Of a DNA stretch of 64,000 bases, positions 37,120 through 45,798 are shown piece after piece. The DNA is from Acidobacteria bacterium SCN 69-37. Lineage in GTDB: Bacteria > Acidobacteriota > Vicinamibacteria > Vicinamibacterales > SCN-69-37. The notes beneath the pieces were generated by a model. That model was not told the DNA's origin. It searched no databases and saw only the letters and a list, made by a program, of their open reading frames with translations. Within the stretch, counting starts at the first letter, position 1, and each line of letters opens with the position of its first letter. Both the position numbers and the translations under genes were made by a program. The stretch spans positions 117,002 to 181,001 of the forward strand of contig MEDJ01000003.1 in assembly GCA_001724025.1 (NCBI GenBank), in the 5' to 3' direction.

Positions 37120-37297
37120 AGCCCCGGGGCTCCGAAATGCGAACGGTCGCCGCGAGAAAAATCCGGAGCCCTGGGGCTTCAGCCCCAGGGGGAGGCGACG
37201 GGTCGCGCCGCGGCGATGCGGCTGGCTGCCGCGAGAAGAATCCGGAGCCCTGGGGCTTCAGCCCCAGGGAGACAGCTGGGTCCGCGCGCATGCGGCA
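37108..37297. repeat. Family A array, three copies, left member of a duplicated pair
   Basis: Palindromes at 37108-37135, 37163-37191 and 37242-37270, with the spacer ATGCGAACGGTCGCCGCGAG between the first two. The whole block is nearly the same as 41350-41540, in the same orientation, on the other side of the two-gene minus-strand operon. Confidence 0.88.
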
Positions 37298-37311
37298 GTG
37301 TCGGCCCGGGG

Positions 37312-38460
37312 TTATCGTCCGGTCGCGATGTAACCCTGTCGTGCCCTGACCCGATGCCCCCGGCCCGCATCGACGAGCTCGACGCGCAGTTCGCGCCACG
37401 TGCCGTCGCCGGTCGAGCGATCGGGCAGGTAACTCAGCAGGTAGCCGCCTGACAGATCGCGCGCGATGTCCGTGAAATGGCGGCCGAGCGTGTCCATGCG
37501 CGGCGCGAACCAGGCGTCGCCGCCCGTCTCCGACGCAATCCGCGCGAGCTGCGCGAGCGGACTGCCCGCGGCCGGCGCGTCGGCACCCACGATCAGATAC
37601 AGGACGACGTCGGCTGCCTGCAGTGCCGATCGCACGGTCTGCACGGCGGCGCGACTGACGACATCGCCCCCGTCGGTGAAGGCGACGATGGCCCGCGGGG
37701 AGGGCTGGGTCCGCACGAGCCCGGCCGCGCGGATCAGGCTGTCGTAGAGTGCGGTCTCACCCCCGGCCTGCAATTGATCGAGCGCGCGCCGCTGTGCCCC
37801 GCGGTCGTCGGTCTGCGGTGTCAGCGTGAAGAGACGTTCGCTGAACCCGGCCAGCGACACCGTGTCCTGGTCGCGGACTGCGTCGAGGAACAGCGCGGCT
37901 GCGCGTTGCAGGTCCGGCAGTTTCGCGCGCATGCTCGCGCTCGTGTCGAGCGCCAGCAGGATGCTGGCCGGCACGTCCTCGTTGACGACGGAGGCGATGT
38001 GTTGGGACCGGCCGTCCTCGTAGATCCGGAAGCGCGTGGCATCGAGTCCGCGAACGAACGCGCCGCGCGCGTCGGTGACGCGCACGGGTACGAGTACCGC
38101 GCTCGTCGACGTGCTGAACGTCAGGCCACCCGGGCTCGTCCGACGCGTGGCCACGAGGCGTCCCTCGCCCAGGTCGGCCACCACGCGAACGATGCGCGGA
38201 TCGGTCCGGCTGCCGGCGTCCCACTCACACTGAAACGGCCGCGTCTCCACCTGACACGCCTGCTGGCCGTCGACGAAGAAGGTGACGCGCCGGACCATGA
38301 CCGATGCCGGCGCGATCTCGACTTCGAGCCGCGCGGGTCCGGCCAGCGGCATGTCCGGCCCGGGGTGCACGATGACCAGCGCGGGCTCGGGCGCCTGACC
38401 GGCCATCGCGACAACCGCGAGCGGCAGGCACAGGGCGGACACGGCCGAGGCCTGCATCAT
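37312..38460 (-). CDS. Secreted VWFA-related domain protein
   Basis: 382 residues. Signal peptide (MMQASAVSALCLPLAVVAMA), an N-terminal Ig-like part (RVTFFVDGQQACQVETRPFQ), then a von Willebrand factor A domain with the MIDAS motif LLALDTSASMRAKL (DxSxS) near residue 170, TALYDSLIRAAG and IVAFTDGGDVVSRA. The ending LRVELVDAGRGHRVRARQGY is typical of the VWFA-related proteins abundant in Acidobacteria. The start codon overlaps the stop of the upstream 928-residue gene (ATGATGA), so they form one operon. Confidence 0.85.
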   Translation of the reverse strand: MMQASAVSALCLPLAVVAMAGQAPEPALVIVHPGPDMPLAGPARLEVEIAPASVMVRRVTFFVDGQQACQVETRPFQCEWDAGSRTDPRIVRVVADLGEGRLVATRRTSPGGLTFSTSTSAVLVPVRVTDARGAFVRGLDATRFRIYEDGRSQHIASVVNEDVPASILLALDTSASMRAKLPDLQRAAALFLDAVRDQDTVSLAGFSERLFTLTPQTDDRGAQRRALDQLQAGGETALYDSLIRAAGLVRTQPSPRAIVAFTDGGDVVSRAAVQTVRSALQAADVVLYLIVGADAPAAGSPLAQLARIASETGGDAWFAPRMDTLGRHFTDIARDLSGGYLLSYLPDRSTGDGTWRELRVELVDAGRGHRVRARQGYIATGR

Positions 38461-41243
38461 GGCCGCGTCTCCTCGCCGGACGGCACGGCGAGGACGCCGG
38501 TCGAGATCAGGTGCATCAGGTACGCCTCCACGCGATCGATCGACAATTCGCGCGGCCAGTGCACGAACGCGTCGCTGTCGTCGGGCCACGCCGGCCGCGA
38601 CGCACCGAGCCAGTCCTGGAACGCCATCGGCAGCAGGATCGGCGCCAGCGAGGCGTCGAGGTCGATGGTCGCGAGTGCTTCGACCAGTCGCACAGTGACG
38701 TCGTGCGGGCGAAGTGCCTGCACGCCGCGCCGCCGGCCGCGCAGCTGTTCGGACGTCACGGAGCGGACGTCGATCGCGCAGAGGCACCCGTCGATCGGCC
38801 GGCTCGATCCCGACCAGCGCAGGAGAGGCCCCTCGCGCCCGGACGCCCGGGCACCAAGCCCCGCCGCTTCGGTCGCCGTCAGGCTGGCGATCCAGTCGGA
38901 GCGATCCTGCCCGGCGATCCAGGCGAGCACGTTGGCGCGCCACGCGTCGGTGCCGGCCGCACGCAGGCGCGCGCGCACGTCGCCGCTGTCCGGCCGCGTC
39001 GTCGTCCAGCTCGATACCATCGCCCGGCCACGGATCACGTCCTCGCCAAGCGTGACCGGGATGTCGTCCTGCGACGTGTGTGGGGTGTCGAAGACCAGCC
39101 GCTCGACGAGCCCTCGGCGGATTGGATCGTCGATGACGCCCGGTACGTTCGGCGTGTCCGGCGCGACGCGGATCAGGCGTGCGTCGGCCAGCGCCACATC
39201 GACGGCCAGGAACGCGCCGATCAGCTGCGTGCCTCCACCGAGGCCGTAATCGGTCGGAAACTGCCAGGCGACATCGCGCCAGGATCGACCGTTCGTGGAC
39301 GACAGGCCCGTCGGCGCGTCCAGGCTGTGGCGCGACCACGCCTCGGCGTAGAGGATCGGCTCGGCTGCGGGCGACGCGGCGAGCGCGTAGAGCAGCGACG
39401 CCGTTACCGTCTCGGTCACCGCATCGACGGCGTCATCGATCGTCGACAGGTACTCGCCCAGGCGATTGCCCAGGCTGCCGCCGATGGCCCGGATCATCTG
39501 GGCGTAGTCGCGGATGCGCCGGTCATCGCGGTGATCGATCCGCGCGATCGCCGGGGCAATCCGCTCCAGCCTGATGATCAACGGCCGTGTCGTCGTCGGG
39601 GCCTTCGCGTCGTCGATCGCCCGGCGCACGCGTGAGATCTCGAGGAGATCCTGCAGTCGCGGACCCGCGAACGCCTGCCGGATCGTCGTGGCCGATACTC
39701 GCGCCGCCTCTGCGGTATCGAGCCGATACGTCTGGCCTTCCCAGATGATGGAGGCCGGAGGTGCGTCGGGTGACGTCGTGGCCGCGCGCAGGAACGCTTC
39801 CTCGATGGCGGCCGGCGGCGTCGATGCCGGGATCAAGGCGGGCAGGAGGTGGTCGTCGATCCAGGCCGCCACGGATCCGTCCGAGGCCCCGGGTGTTCCT
39901 GGGGCAATGGCGAGGAGCGTCTGCAGGAGCGGAGCCAGCCGCGCTTCGGGCAGTGTGACCCGGCGCTGCACTTGTTCGAGCAGGCCCAGTGCAGCCTGCC
40001 AGCGCGCGAGGGCCGGCGACTGGCGCGGCGATCGCGCGGCCGACGCCGCGTGCGCAACCGCACCGAGCATCGCAGGATCGCGCACGCCCATCCGTTCCGC
40101 GGTCATCATCACCAGCGGTGTCTCGAGCACGCCCGCGATGGCGGCCTGCATGTGCGGCGCCGCCTCGCGCGGCGTGTCGGCGAACAGGCGACGGGCAAAG
40201 CGAATCGCCGCAAAGCGCGTCTGCGCGGCATCCGGCACCGCGAAGACCCAGTCGAAGAACCACCTGGCGTCGGCCGCGCGATCGCTGGCGGTCGCGCGCG
40301 TGTTGTCGCGCGAGGTTCCCGCCGCCGCGTCGAAGGCGGCCGGCCACCATGCCGGTCCCACGGTGCCGTCATCCTCCGGATCGAGGACCAGCAGCGCGAT
40401 CGCGGCATCGAAGACCGGACGGTAGAACGGCCGCGTGGCGATGCGCCAGCCGGGATCGGCCGCGGTGAAGCGTGCGTAGATGGCACGCACGGCCGCGAGC
40501 CGCGCGTCAGGCGCCAGGTGTGACGCGAGGACGAACCGCTGCGTGGCCGGCGGCAGGCCGGCAACCGTGTCGTAGAACCAGGCGAGCCGCCCCTCGTCGC
40601 GGCCGAACAGCGCGCGCGTGAACGCGTCGATGTCCGTCGGAGACGTGCCGACGAGCCGCCGCCAGAGGACGTCCGCATCGTCTCCCGGCGTGATCTCGCC
40701 TCTCGGACCGAGGCGGAGGCTGGATCCGAATGTGGCGAACGCGCCGGCGGCCGTGTCGTTGGCAGATATCGTGCGCAGCAGCGCGGGGCGAGTGGCCAGG
40801 ATCGCGAGCGTGTCCTCATCGAGGCCCATGAGGCCGTGGTAGGTGAGCAGCGCCCCGCGGTTGCGAATCAACCTGGCGAGCAGGAGAGTCGTGTCGCCAT
40901 ACGTACGCGCCCAGAATGTGGGCAGCGGCAGTGGCAGCGCGTCTGACGGCGCGGTGCTGGTCGTTGTGACCTCGCGCAGGTGGTGCGTGAAGCGGTCGCC
41001 GGCTGATCGCAGATCCGTGTTGGCGTAGCGTCTGACGAAATCGAGGAGCACCGTCTCGCCGAGCCGCTCGCGGGGATCGCCGAGGTCGAGCGCATCCCGT
41101 GCGGCGGCCGTACCGCCGGGCAGCGGGATCGATCCCCAGATCTGCGGCGTTGTCTGCGCCGTCGCCAACGTCGGCGCGCCTGCGACGATGGCGAGGAGCG
41201 CGAGACAGATCAGCCCGAGTGAGAAGGCTCCTCGTGCCTGCAT
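38457..41243 (-). CDS. Large secreted protein of unknown function
   Basis: 928 residues with a signal peptide (LGLICLALLAIVAGAPTLATA). The rest is mostly alpha-helical, Ala/Arg/Asp-rich, without transmembrane helices or metal motifs that I recognise. Segments such as LPTFWARTYGDTTLLLARLI and QFPTDYGLGGGTQLIGAFLA may be useful search seeds. Translationally coupled to the downstream VWFA protein, so the two probably work together outside the cytoplasm. A TATCCT box 11 bases before the ATG may be its promoter. Confidence 0.72.
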   Translation of the reverse strand: MQARGAFSLGLICLALLAIVAGAPTLATAQTTPQIWGSIPLPGGTAAARDALDLGDPRERLGETVLLDFVRRYANTDLRSAGDRFTHHLREVTTTSTAPSDALPLPLPTFWARTYGDTTLLLARLIRNRGALLTYHGLMGLDEDTLAILATRPALLRTISANDTAAGAFATFGSSLRLGPRGEITPGDDADVLWRRLVGTSPTDIDAFTRALFGRDEGRLAWFYDTVAGLPPATQRFVLASHLAPDARLAAVRAIYARFTAADPGWRIATRPFYRPVFDAAIALLVLDPEDDGTVGPAWWPAAFDAAAGTSRDNTRATASDRAADARWFFDWVFAVPDAAQTRFAAIRFARRLFADTPREAAPHMQAAIAGVLETPLVMMTAERMGVRDPAMLGAVAHAASAARSPRQSPALARWQAALGLLEQVQRRVTLPEARLAPLLQTLLAIAPGTPGASDGSVAAWIDDHLLPALIPASTPPAAIEEAFLRAATTSPDAPPASIIWEGQTYRLDTAEAARVSATTIRQAFAGPRLQDLLEISRVRRAIDDAKAPTTTRPLIIRLERIAPAIARIDHRDDRRIRDYAQMIRAIGGSLGNRLGEYLSTIDDAVDAVTETVTASLLYALAASPAAEPILYAEAWSRHSLDAPTGLSSTNGRSWRDVAWQFPTDYGLGGGTQLIGAFLAVDVALADARLIRVAPDTPNVPGVIDDPIRRGLVERLVFDTPHTSQDDIPVTLGEDVIRGRAMVSSWTTTRPDSGDVRARLRAAGTDAWRANVLAWIAGQDRSDWIASLTATEAAGLGARASGREGPLLRWSGSSRPIDGCLCAIDVRSVTSEQLRGRRRGVQALRPHDVTVRLVEALATIDLDASLAPILLPMAFQDWLGASRPAWPDDSDAFVHWPRELSIDRVEAYLMHLISTGVLAVPSGEETRP

Positions 41244-41349
41244 GGGAGAGCAACAGGATAGCTGAAGGTGCCCGGATACCGATCGCCATCCGGAACCCGG
41301 CGTCCCGGGGCTCTGCGTCCGGGCAGGGAGCAGGTGCCGAGGGCGTGTT
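41244..41349. other. Intergenic stretch before the right-hand repeat array
   Basis: Holds a minus-strand -10-like TATCCT (41260-41255) for the secreted operon. Nothing else is seen up to the family A array at 41350; together with that array it makes a 335-base gap without genes. Confidence 0.4.
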
Positions 41350-41540
41350 CCCCGGGGCTGAAGCCCCGGGGCTCCGAAATGCGAACGGTCGCTGCGAGAA
41401 AATCCGGAGCCCTGGGGCTTCAGCCCCAGGGGGAGGCGACGGGTCGCGAGGGGGCGATGCGAACGGTCGCCGCGAGAAAAATCCGGAGCCCTGGGGCTTC
41501 AGCCCCAGGGAGACAGGTCGGTCCGTGCGGATGCGGGCGC
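41350..41540. repeat. Family A array, three copies, right member of a duplicated pair
   Basis: Palindromes at 41350-41376, 41404-41432 and 41483-41511. The same spacers as at 37108-37297 (ATGCGAACGGTCGC, GGGAGGCGACGGGTCGCG, GAGAC-GG-CCG) in the same order. The pair forms direct repeats around the secreted two-gene operon. Confidence 0.88.
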
Positions 41541-41578
41541 GGAAGGGCCGACCCCTGCGTCGGCCCACGTCCACGCGA

Positions 41579-43687
41579 TCACGCCCGCACGAACCTGAAC
41601 ACCGCCGACGAATATCGCTCCAGGAGCCACGTGGCGCCGGGGGCGAGTGGCGGGACCGGGGGCCGACCGCTCGTGTCGAGCGTACAGGCCCACAGGCCCC
41701 CCGCGCGGGGCGGCAGCGTGAACATGACGTCGACCGGCGCGGCGTGTAACAGGATCAACAGCGTGTCGCCGCTGACCGGCTCGCCCTGCGCGTTGCGCTC
41801 GCGAATGTGGTCGCCGTCGAGCAGGACGCCAATCGTCCGCCGCTCCGGATCGCGCCAGTCCGCCGCTGTCAGTTCGGTGCCGTCGGTCCGCAGCCACAGC
41901 ACGTCCGCGCTGTCGGACTGGCGGCCGTTGAGGAACGTCCGGCGGCGGAGGACCGGCTGTGACGCGCGCAGCGCCACCGCGCGCTGCACGAACGCCAGCA
42001 GCGCCGACGCCTCGCCCTGATCGTCGTCAGGCCACGCGGTCCACGAGAGCGGCGAGTCGTGGCAGTAGGCGTTGTTGTTGCCCTGCTGCGTCCGGCCCAC
42101 CTCGTCCCCGCCGGAAAGCATCGGCACGCCGATCGACGTGAGCAGCGTCAGGATGAAGTTGCGCTGCTGCTTCGCGCGCAGTGCGCGGACGGCCTGGTCG
42201 CCGGTCGGGCCTTCGACGCCGCAGTTCCAGCTGAAGTTGTGCGAGTCGCCGTCGCGGTTCTGTTCCCCGTTCGCGTCGTTGTGCTTGTCGTTGTAGCTGA
42301 CGAGGTCGGCCAGCGTGAAGCCGTCGTGGCTGGTGACGAAGTTGATGCTCGCGTGCGGCTGTCGGCCCGACGATCCGTAGAGATCGCTGCTGCCCGAGAA
42401 GCGCGTCGTCAGTTCGGGCAGCACGCCGGCCTCGCCGCGCCAGAATCGCCGGATCGTGTCGCGGTAGCGGCCGTTCCACTCGGTCCAGCCCGGCGGAAAA
42501 TTGCCCACCTGGTAGCCGCCTTCGCCCACGTCCCAGGGCTCGGCGATCAGCTTCACGCGCGAGATCACCGGGTCCTGCGCGATGACGTCGAAGAACGCCG
42601 ACAGCCTGTCGACCGCGTGCAGTTCGCGCGCGAGGGCCGAGGCCAGGTCGAAGCGGAATCCGTCGACGTGCACGTCCTCGACCCAGTAGCGCAGGCTGTC
42701 CATCATCAGCCGCAGGACGGCCGGCGACTGCATGTTGAGCGTGTTGCCGGTGCCGGTGAAATCCTGGTAGCGCGAGGGCTGGCCCGGCTGCAGGCGGTAG
42801 TAGACCCGGTTGTCGATGCCGCGGAACGACAGCGCGGGGCCGAGATGATCGCCCTCGGCCGTGTGGTTGTAGACCACGTCGAGGATGACCTCGAGGCCGG
42901 ACGCGTGCAGCGTCTTCACCATCGCCTTGACGTCGTCGACGACCCGATCGGGAGCCTCGCGGCGCGCGTAGCGGTGGTCGGGCGCGAAATAGGACAGCGT
43001 GTTGTAGCCCCAGTAGTTCGTGTGCCCCTGCTGGACGAGGCGCCACTCGTCGACGTACGCGTGGATCGGCATCAGCTCCACGGCGGTCACGCCCAGCCCC
43101 TTCAGGTGCGCGATCGCCGTGGGCGAGGCTACGCCGAGGTACGTGCCGCGCAGTTCTTCCGGAACCCGGACGTCGAGGGCGGTGAAGCCCTTCACGTGGA
43201 GCTCGTAGATGACCGTCTCGTGCCACGGCCGGCGCGGCGGGGCATCGTCGCCCCAGTCGAAGGTGTCGGCGACGACCCGGCCGAGCGGCGCGTAGCCGGC
43301 GCTGTCGGCCGTGTCGGCCGGACCGTCGACATCGCCCGCCCGGTAGCCGAACAGCGACGGATGCCAGCGCATCGGCCGGCCGATCGATCGCGCGTACGGA
43401 TCGAGCAGCACCTTCGCCGGATTGAAGCGGTGCCCCTCGGCCGGGCTCCACCGGCCGTCCACGCGGTACCCGTAGAGCTGGCCCGGTCGTACATCGGGGA
43501 GGTAGGCGTGCCAGACCATGTCGGTCCTGTCGACGAGCGGCACGCGGATGCGCTCGACCTGCGACCCGGCATCATCGAAGAGGCACAGATCGATACGCGT
43601 CGCGTGTTCGGAGTAGATCGCGAAGTTCACCCCTTCGCCATTCCACGTTGCGCCAAGGGGAAACGGAGAGCCAGGCCACGCACGCAC
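41579..43687 (-). CDS. glgX: Glycogen debranching enzyme GlgX (isoamylase type)
   Basis: GH13 enzyme that cuts alpha-1,6 branches in glycogen; 702 residues. An N-terminal CBM48-like beta domain (PGSPFPLGATWNGEGVNFAI) precedes the barrel. Catalytic residues: nucleophile Asp in HVDGFRFDLASAL, acid Glu in LIAEPWDVGEGGYQVG, and stabilising Asp in FVTSHDGFTLADLVSYNDKH. GTG 43687 is chosen because further upstream the frame consists only of family B repeat (it reads as SYRSYL-type repeats). No other glycogen gene lies in the window. Confidence 0.93.
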   Translation of the reverse strand: MRAWPGSPFPLGATWNGEGVNFAIYSEHATRIDLCLFDDAGSQVERIRVPLVDRTDMVWHAYLPDVRPGQLYGYRVDGRWSPAEGHRFNPAKVLLDPYARSIGRPMRWHPSLFGYRAGDVDGPADTADSAGYAPLGRVVADTFDWGDDAPPRRPWHETVIYELHVKGFTALDVRVPEELRGTYLGVASPTAIAHLKGLGVTAVELMPIHAYVDEWRLVQQGHTNYWGYNTLSYFAPDHRYARREAPDRVVDDVKAMVKTLHASGLEVILDVVYNHTAEGDHLGPALSFRGIDNRVYYRLQPGQPSRYQDFTGTGNTLNMQSPAVLRLMMDSLRYWVEDVHVDGFRFDLASALARELHAVDRLSAFFDVIAQDPVISRVKLIAEPWDVGEGGYQVGNFPPGWTEWNGRYRDTIRRFWRGEAGVLPELTTRFSGSSDLYGSSGRQPHASINFVTSHDGFTLADLVSYNDKHNDANGEQNRDGDSHNFSWNCGVEGPTGDQAVRALRAKQQRNFILTLLTSIGVPMLSGGDEVGRTQQGNNNAYCHDSPLSWTAWPDDDQGEASALLAFVQRAVALRASQPVLRRRTFLNGRQSDSADVLWLRTDGTELTAADWRDPERRTIGVLLDGDHIRERNAQGEPVSGDTLLILLHAAPVDVMFTLPPRAGGLWACTLDTSGRPPVPPLAPGATWLLERYSSAVFRFVRA

Positions 43688-43723
43688 GGGGAAAGAGTAA
43701 TTCAGGTGAGGATCCAGGTGCGG

Positions 43724-44050
43724 CAGGTACGACAGGTACGACGGGCGATTGGTGGGCCCTTTGGGCCATTCATTCAGGTACGACCGGTACGACAGGCGAG
43801 CGGTGGGCCCTTTCGGGCCGTTCATTCAGGTACGACGGGCGGGGATGACCGCGACGGCACCTGGCTGCCCTCTCCACACCGCACCTGAATCAGATGACCC
43901 CGAAAGGGACCCCACTGCTCGCCCGTCGTACCGGTCGTACCCGAATTGAACGGCCCGAAAGAGCCCACCGCTCGCCTGTCGTACCAGTCGTACCTGAATC
44001 GAACGGCCCGAAAGGGCCCCCCAATCGCCTGTCGTACCCGTCGTGCCTGA
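43724..44050. repeat. Family B array: three forward units facing three inverted units
   Basis: Forward units begin at 43724, 43775 and 43827 (51 and 52 base period): CAGGTACGACnGGTACGAC, a GGCGA spacer, then the small palindrome GGGCCCTTTCGGGCC and TTCATT. From about 43883 the same unit appears inverted three times (CCCGAAAGGGnCC ... GTCGTACCnGTCGTACC) to 44050. The centre near 43870 is not repeated. It fills the gap between the divergent glgX and DUF4112 genes. Confidence 0.85.
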
Positions 44051-44061
44051 GATTCATGAAT

Positions 44062-44067
44062 TACCCT
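44062..44067 (+). promoter_or_regulatory. Candidate -10 box for a leaderless transcript
   Basis: TACCCT ends 7 bases before GTG 44075; no Shine-Dalgarno sequence. Confidence 0.4.
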
Positions 44068-44074
44068 GTCCTCT

Positions 44075-44530
44075 GTGCGTTCTCTCGCGTGGTTCCGGCA
44101 GTTGGCGACGCTCCTCGACGCGCGGTTCCGGATTCCGGGCACGAACATCAGGTTCGGGCTCGATCCGATTCTCTCGCTGCTGCCGGGGATTGGCGATCTC
44201 GCCAGCCCGGCGTTCGCCGTGGCCCTGCTCGTGCAGGCCCTCTACCAGGGCGTCCCTCGCCTCGTCATGGTGCGGATGCTGCTCAACGCGCTGATCGATG
44301 CGCTCCTCGGTGCGGTCCCGTTCGCCGGGCCGGTCGCCGACATCTTCTATCGCGCCAATCTGCGCAACCTGGCGCTGCTCGAGCGCCACGCGACCCCCGG
44401 CGTCGCGCCGACGCGGGGCGATCGGATTTTCGTACTGGTGGCGGCCGGCCTCTTCGGGGTCGTCATCCTCGTGCCCGTCGTGCTGGCCGTGTGGCTCACG
44501 TTCCTCGTCTGGAACGCGATCGCACCGTGA
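44075..44530 (+). CDS. DUF4112-family membrane protein
   Basis: 151 residues. The family pattern is clear: IRFGLDPILSLLPGIGDLAS, then GVPRLVMVRMLLNALIDALL and GAVPFAGPVADIFYRANLRN, and a last transmembrane helix (FGVVILVPVVLAVWLTFLV). Function unknown in the literature I know. 21 bases upstream of queA on the same strand, so they may share an mRNA. Confidence 0.82.
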   Translation: MRSLAWFRQLATLLDARFRIPGTNIRFGLDPILSLLPGIGDLASPAFAVALLVQALYQGVPRLVMVRMLLNALIDALLGAVPFAGPVADIFYRANLRNLALLERHATPGVAPTRGDRIFVLVAAGLFGVVILVPVVLAVWLTFLVWNAIAP

Positions 44531-44551
44531 CGGGCAGTCCCTGTCTCGCCG

Positions 44552-45658
44552 ATGACGTCTGTTGCCGACTTCGATTTCGATCTGCCCGATCGCCTGATTG
44601 CGCAGGACGCGCGCCCGCGCGGCACGTCCCGTCTGCTCGTCGTCGACCGCGCGTCGGCGTCGTGGCACGAACACACGGTCGCGGAGCTTCCCGCGTTACT
44701 CGTCCCGGGCGATCGGCTCGTGGCCAACGACACCCGCGTCTTTCCCGCGCGGCTGATCGGACGCCGCGATCCGACAGGGGGCGCGGCCGAATGCTTCCTG
44801 CTCGAGCGCCGCAGCGCGCGCGAGTGGCTGGCGCTCGTCCACCCGGGACAGAAGCTCAAGCCCGGCGCGCGCATCCTGTTCGAGGACGCGGCACGTGCAC
44901 CGGGAATCCGGATCCGGGCCGTGGTGCGCGAGCGCACGGGCGTGGGGCGCCGGCTCGTGGAGTTGGAAGTCGAAAGAGATGGGCCGCGGGCGGCACGGCT
45001 GCCCGGCGGCGCGGCGGCAGGAGACGCGTGGGGCGACGTCGACGACGCGATCGATCGGCTGGGGCACGTGCCGCTGCCGCCCTACATCAATCGTCTCGAC
45101 GATCCGGCGGACCGTGAACGCTACCAGACGGTGTTCGCACGCGCCCGCGGATCCGTGGCGGCACCGACGGCGGGGCTGCACCTGACGGACGCCATCATCG
45201 ACGCGGCGCGCCAGCGCGGGATCGGCTGGACCACGGTCACGCACCACGTCGGGTACGGCACGTTCAAGCCGGTGCGCGTCGAGACGGTGGAGGCGCACGC
45301 GGTCGATCCCGAGTCGTTCGACATCGCGGTCGATGCGGCCGACGCCATCACCGCCACCAGGCGCGCCGGCGGTCGTATCGTGGCCGTGGGCACGACGACC
45401 ACGCGGGCGCTGGAGAGTGCGGGGCGCGCGGACGGGCGCGTCAGGCCGGGGCCGGGGACGACGGACCTGTTCATTCATCCCGGCCACCGGTTCACGGTCG
45501 TCGATGCGCTGATGACGAATTTCCACCTGCCGAAGTCGTCGCTGCTCATGCTCGTGTCGGCCTTCGCCGGCCGCGACCTGATCCTGGACGCGTACCGGTA
45601 CGCGGTGGCCGAGCAGTTCCGGTTCTACAGCTATGGCGACGCGATGTTGATCCGGTAG
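44552..45658 (+). CDS. queA: S-adenosylmethionine:tRNA ribosyltransferase-isomerase
   Basis: 368 residues; adds the ribosyl part of SAM to preQ1 in tRNA to make epoxyqueuosine. Motifs: ADFDFDLPDRLIAQDARPRG, NDTRVFPARLIGRR, LPPYINRLDDPADRERYQTV, APTAGLHLT, HHVGYGTFKPVRVE, HPGHRFTVVDALMTNFHLPK. The last five codons and stop form the left arm of a perfect 26-base inverted repeat. Confidence 0.95.
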   Translation: MTSVADFDFDLPDRLIAQDARPRGTSRLLVVDRASASWHEHTVAELPALLVPGDRLVANDTRVFPARLIGRRDPTGGAAECFLLERRSAREWLALVHPGQKLKPGARILFEDAARAPGIRIRAVVRERTGVGRRLVELEVERDGPRAARLPGGAAAGDAWGDVDDAIDRLGHVPLPPYINRLDDPADRERYQTVFARARGSVAAPTAGLHLTDAIIDAARQRGIGWTTVTHHVGYGTFKPVRVETVEAHAVDPESFDIAVDAADAITATRRAGGRIVAVGTTTTRALESAGRADGRVRPGPGTTDLFIHPGHRFTVVDALMTNFHLPKSSLLMLVSAFAGRDLILDAYRYAVAEQFRFYSYGDAMLIR

Positions 45659-45699
45659 CGGCGCGGGCATGAAGCCCGCGCCGCTACCGGATCAACATC
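45643..45699. terminator. Perfect 26-base inverted repeat spanning the queA stop
   Basis: Left arm 45643-45668 (begins GATGTTGATCCGGTAG, which codes the queA C-terminus and stop), loop ATGAA 45669-45673, right arm 45674-45699 without one mismatch. It can fold into a very strong hairpin and may end transcription, but no T-run follows. Confidence 0.75.
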
Positions 45700-45702
45700 A
45701 GC

Positions 45703-45778
45703 AGGCCGGGAGGCGACAGGCGGGAAGGAGTCTGGAAGGCCTTCCGGCCTCCTCCCCGCCTGCAGCCTCCCAGCCTTC
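45703..45778. repeat. Family C repeat, left of the tRNA
   Basis: AGGCCGGGAGGCGACAGGCG, then GGAAGGCCTTCC and CCTCCCAGCC at the end. It is a diverged direct copy of 45880-45956, on the other side of the tRNA. Confidence 0.7.
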
Positions 45779-45781
45779 TGC

Positions 45782-45787
45782 TATCAT
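45782..45787 (+). promoter_or_regulatory. Candidate -10 box of the tRNA gene
   Basis: TATCAT, 11 bases before the mature tRNA 5' end. The -35 position falls within the family C repeat and has no clear match. Confidence 0.4.
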
Positions 45788-45798
45788 CCTCGGGTTAC

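Noticed and set aside
43688-43825. N-terminal extension of GlgX
   Set aside because: The extra residues are a translation of the family B repeat and precede the normal CBM48 start.
43724-44050. CRISPR-like array
   Set aside because: The 52-base units repeat over nearly their whole length with no variable spacers, invert in the middle, and no cas gene is near.
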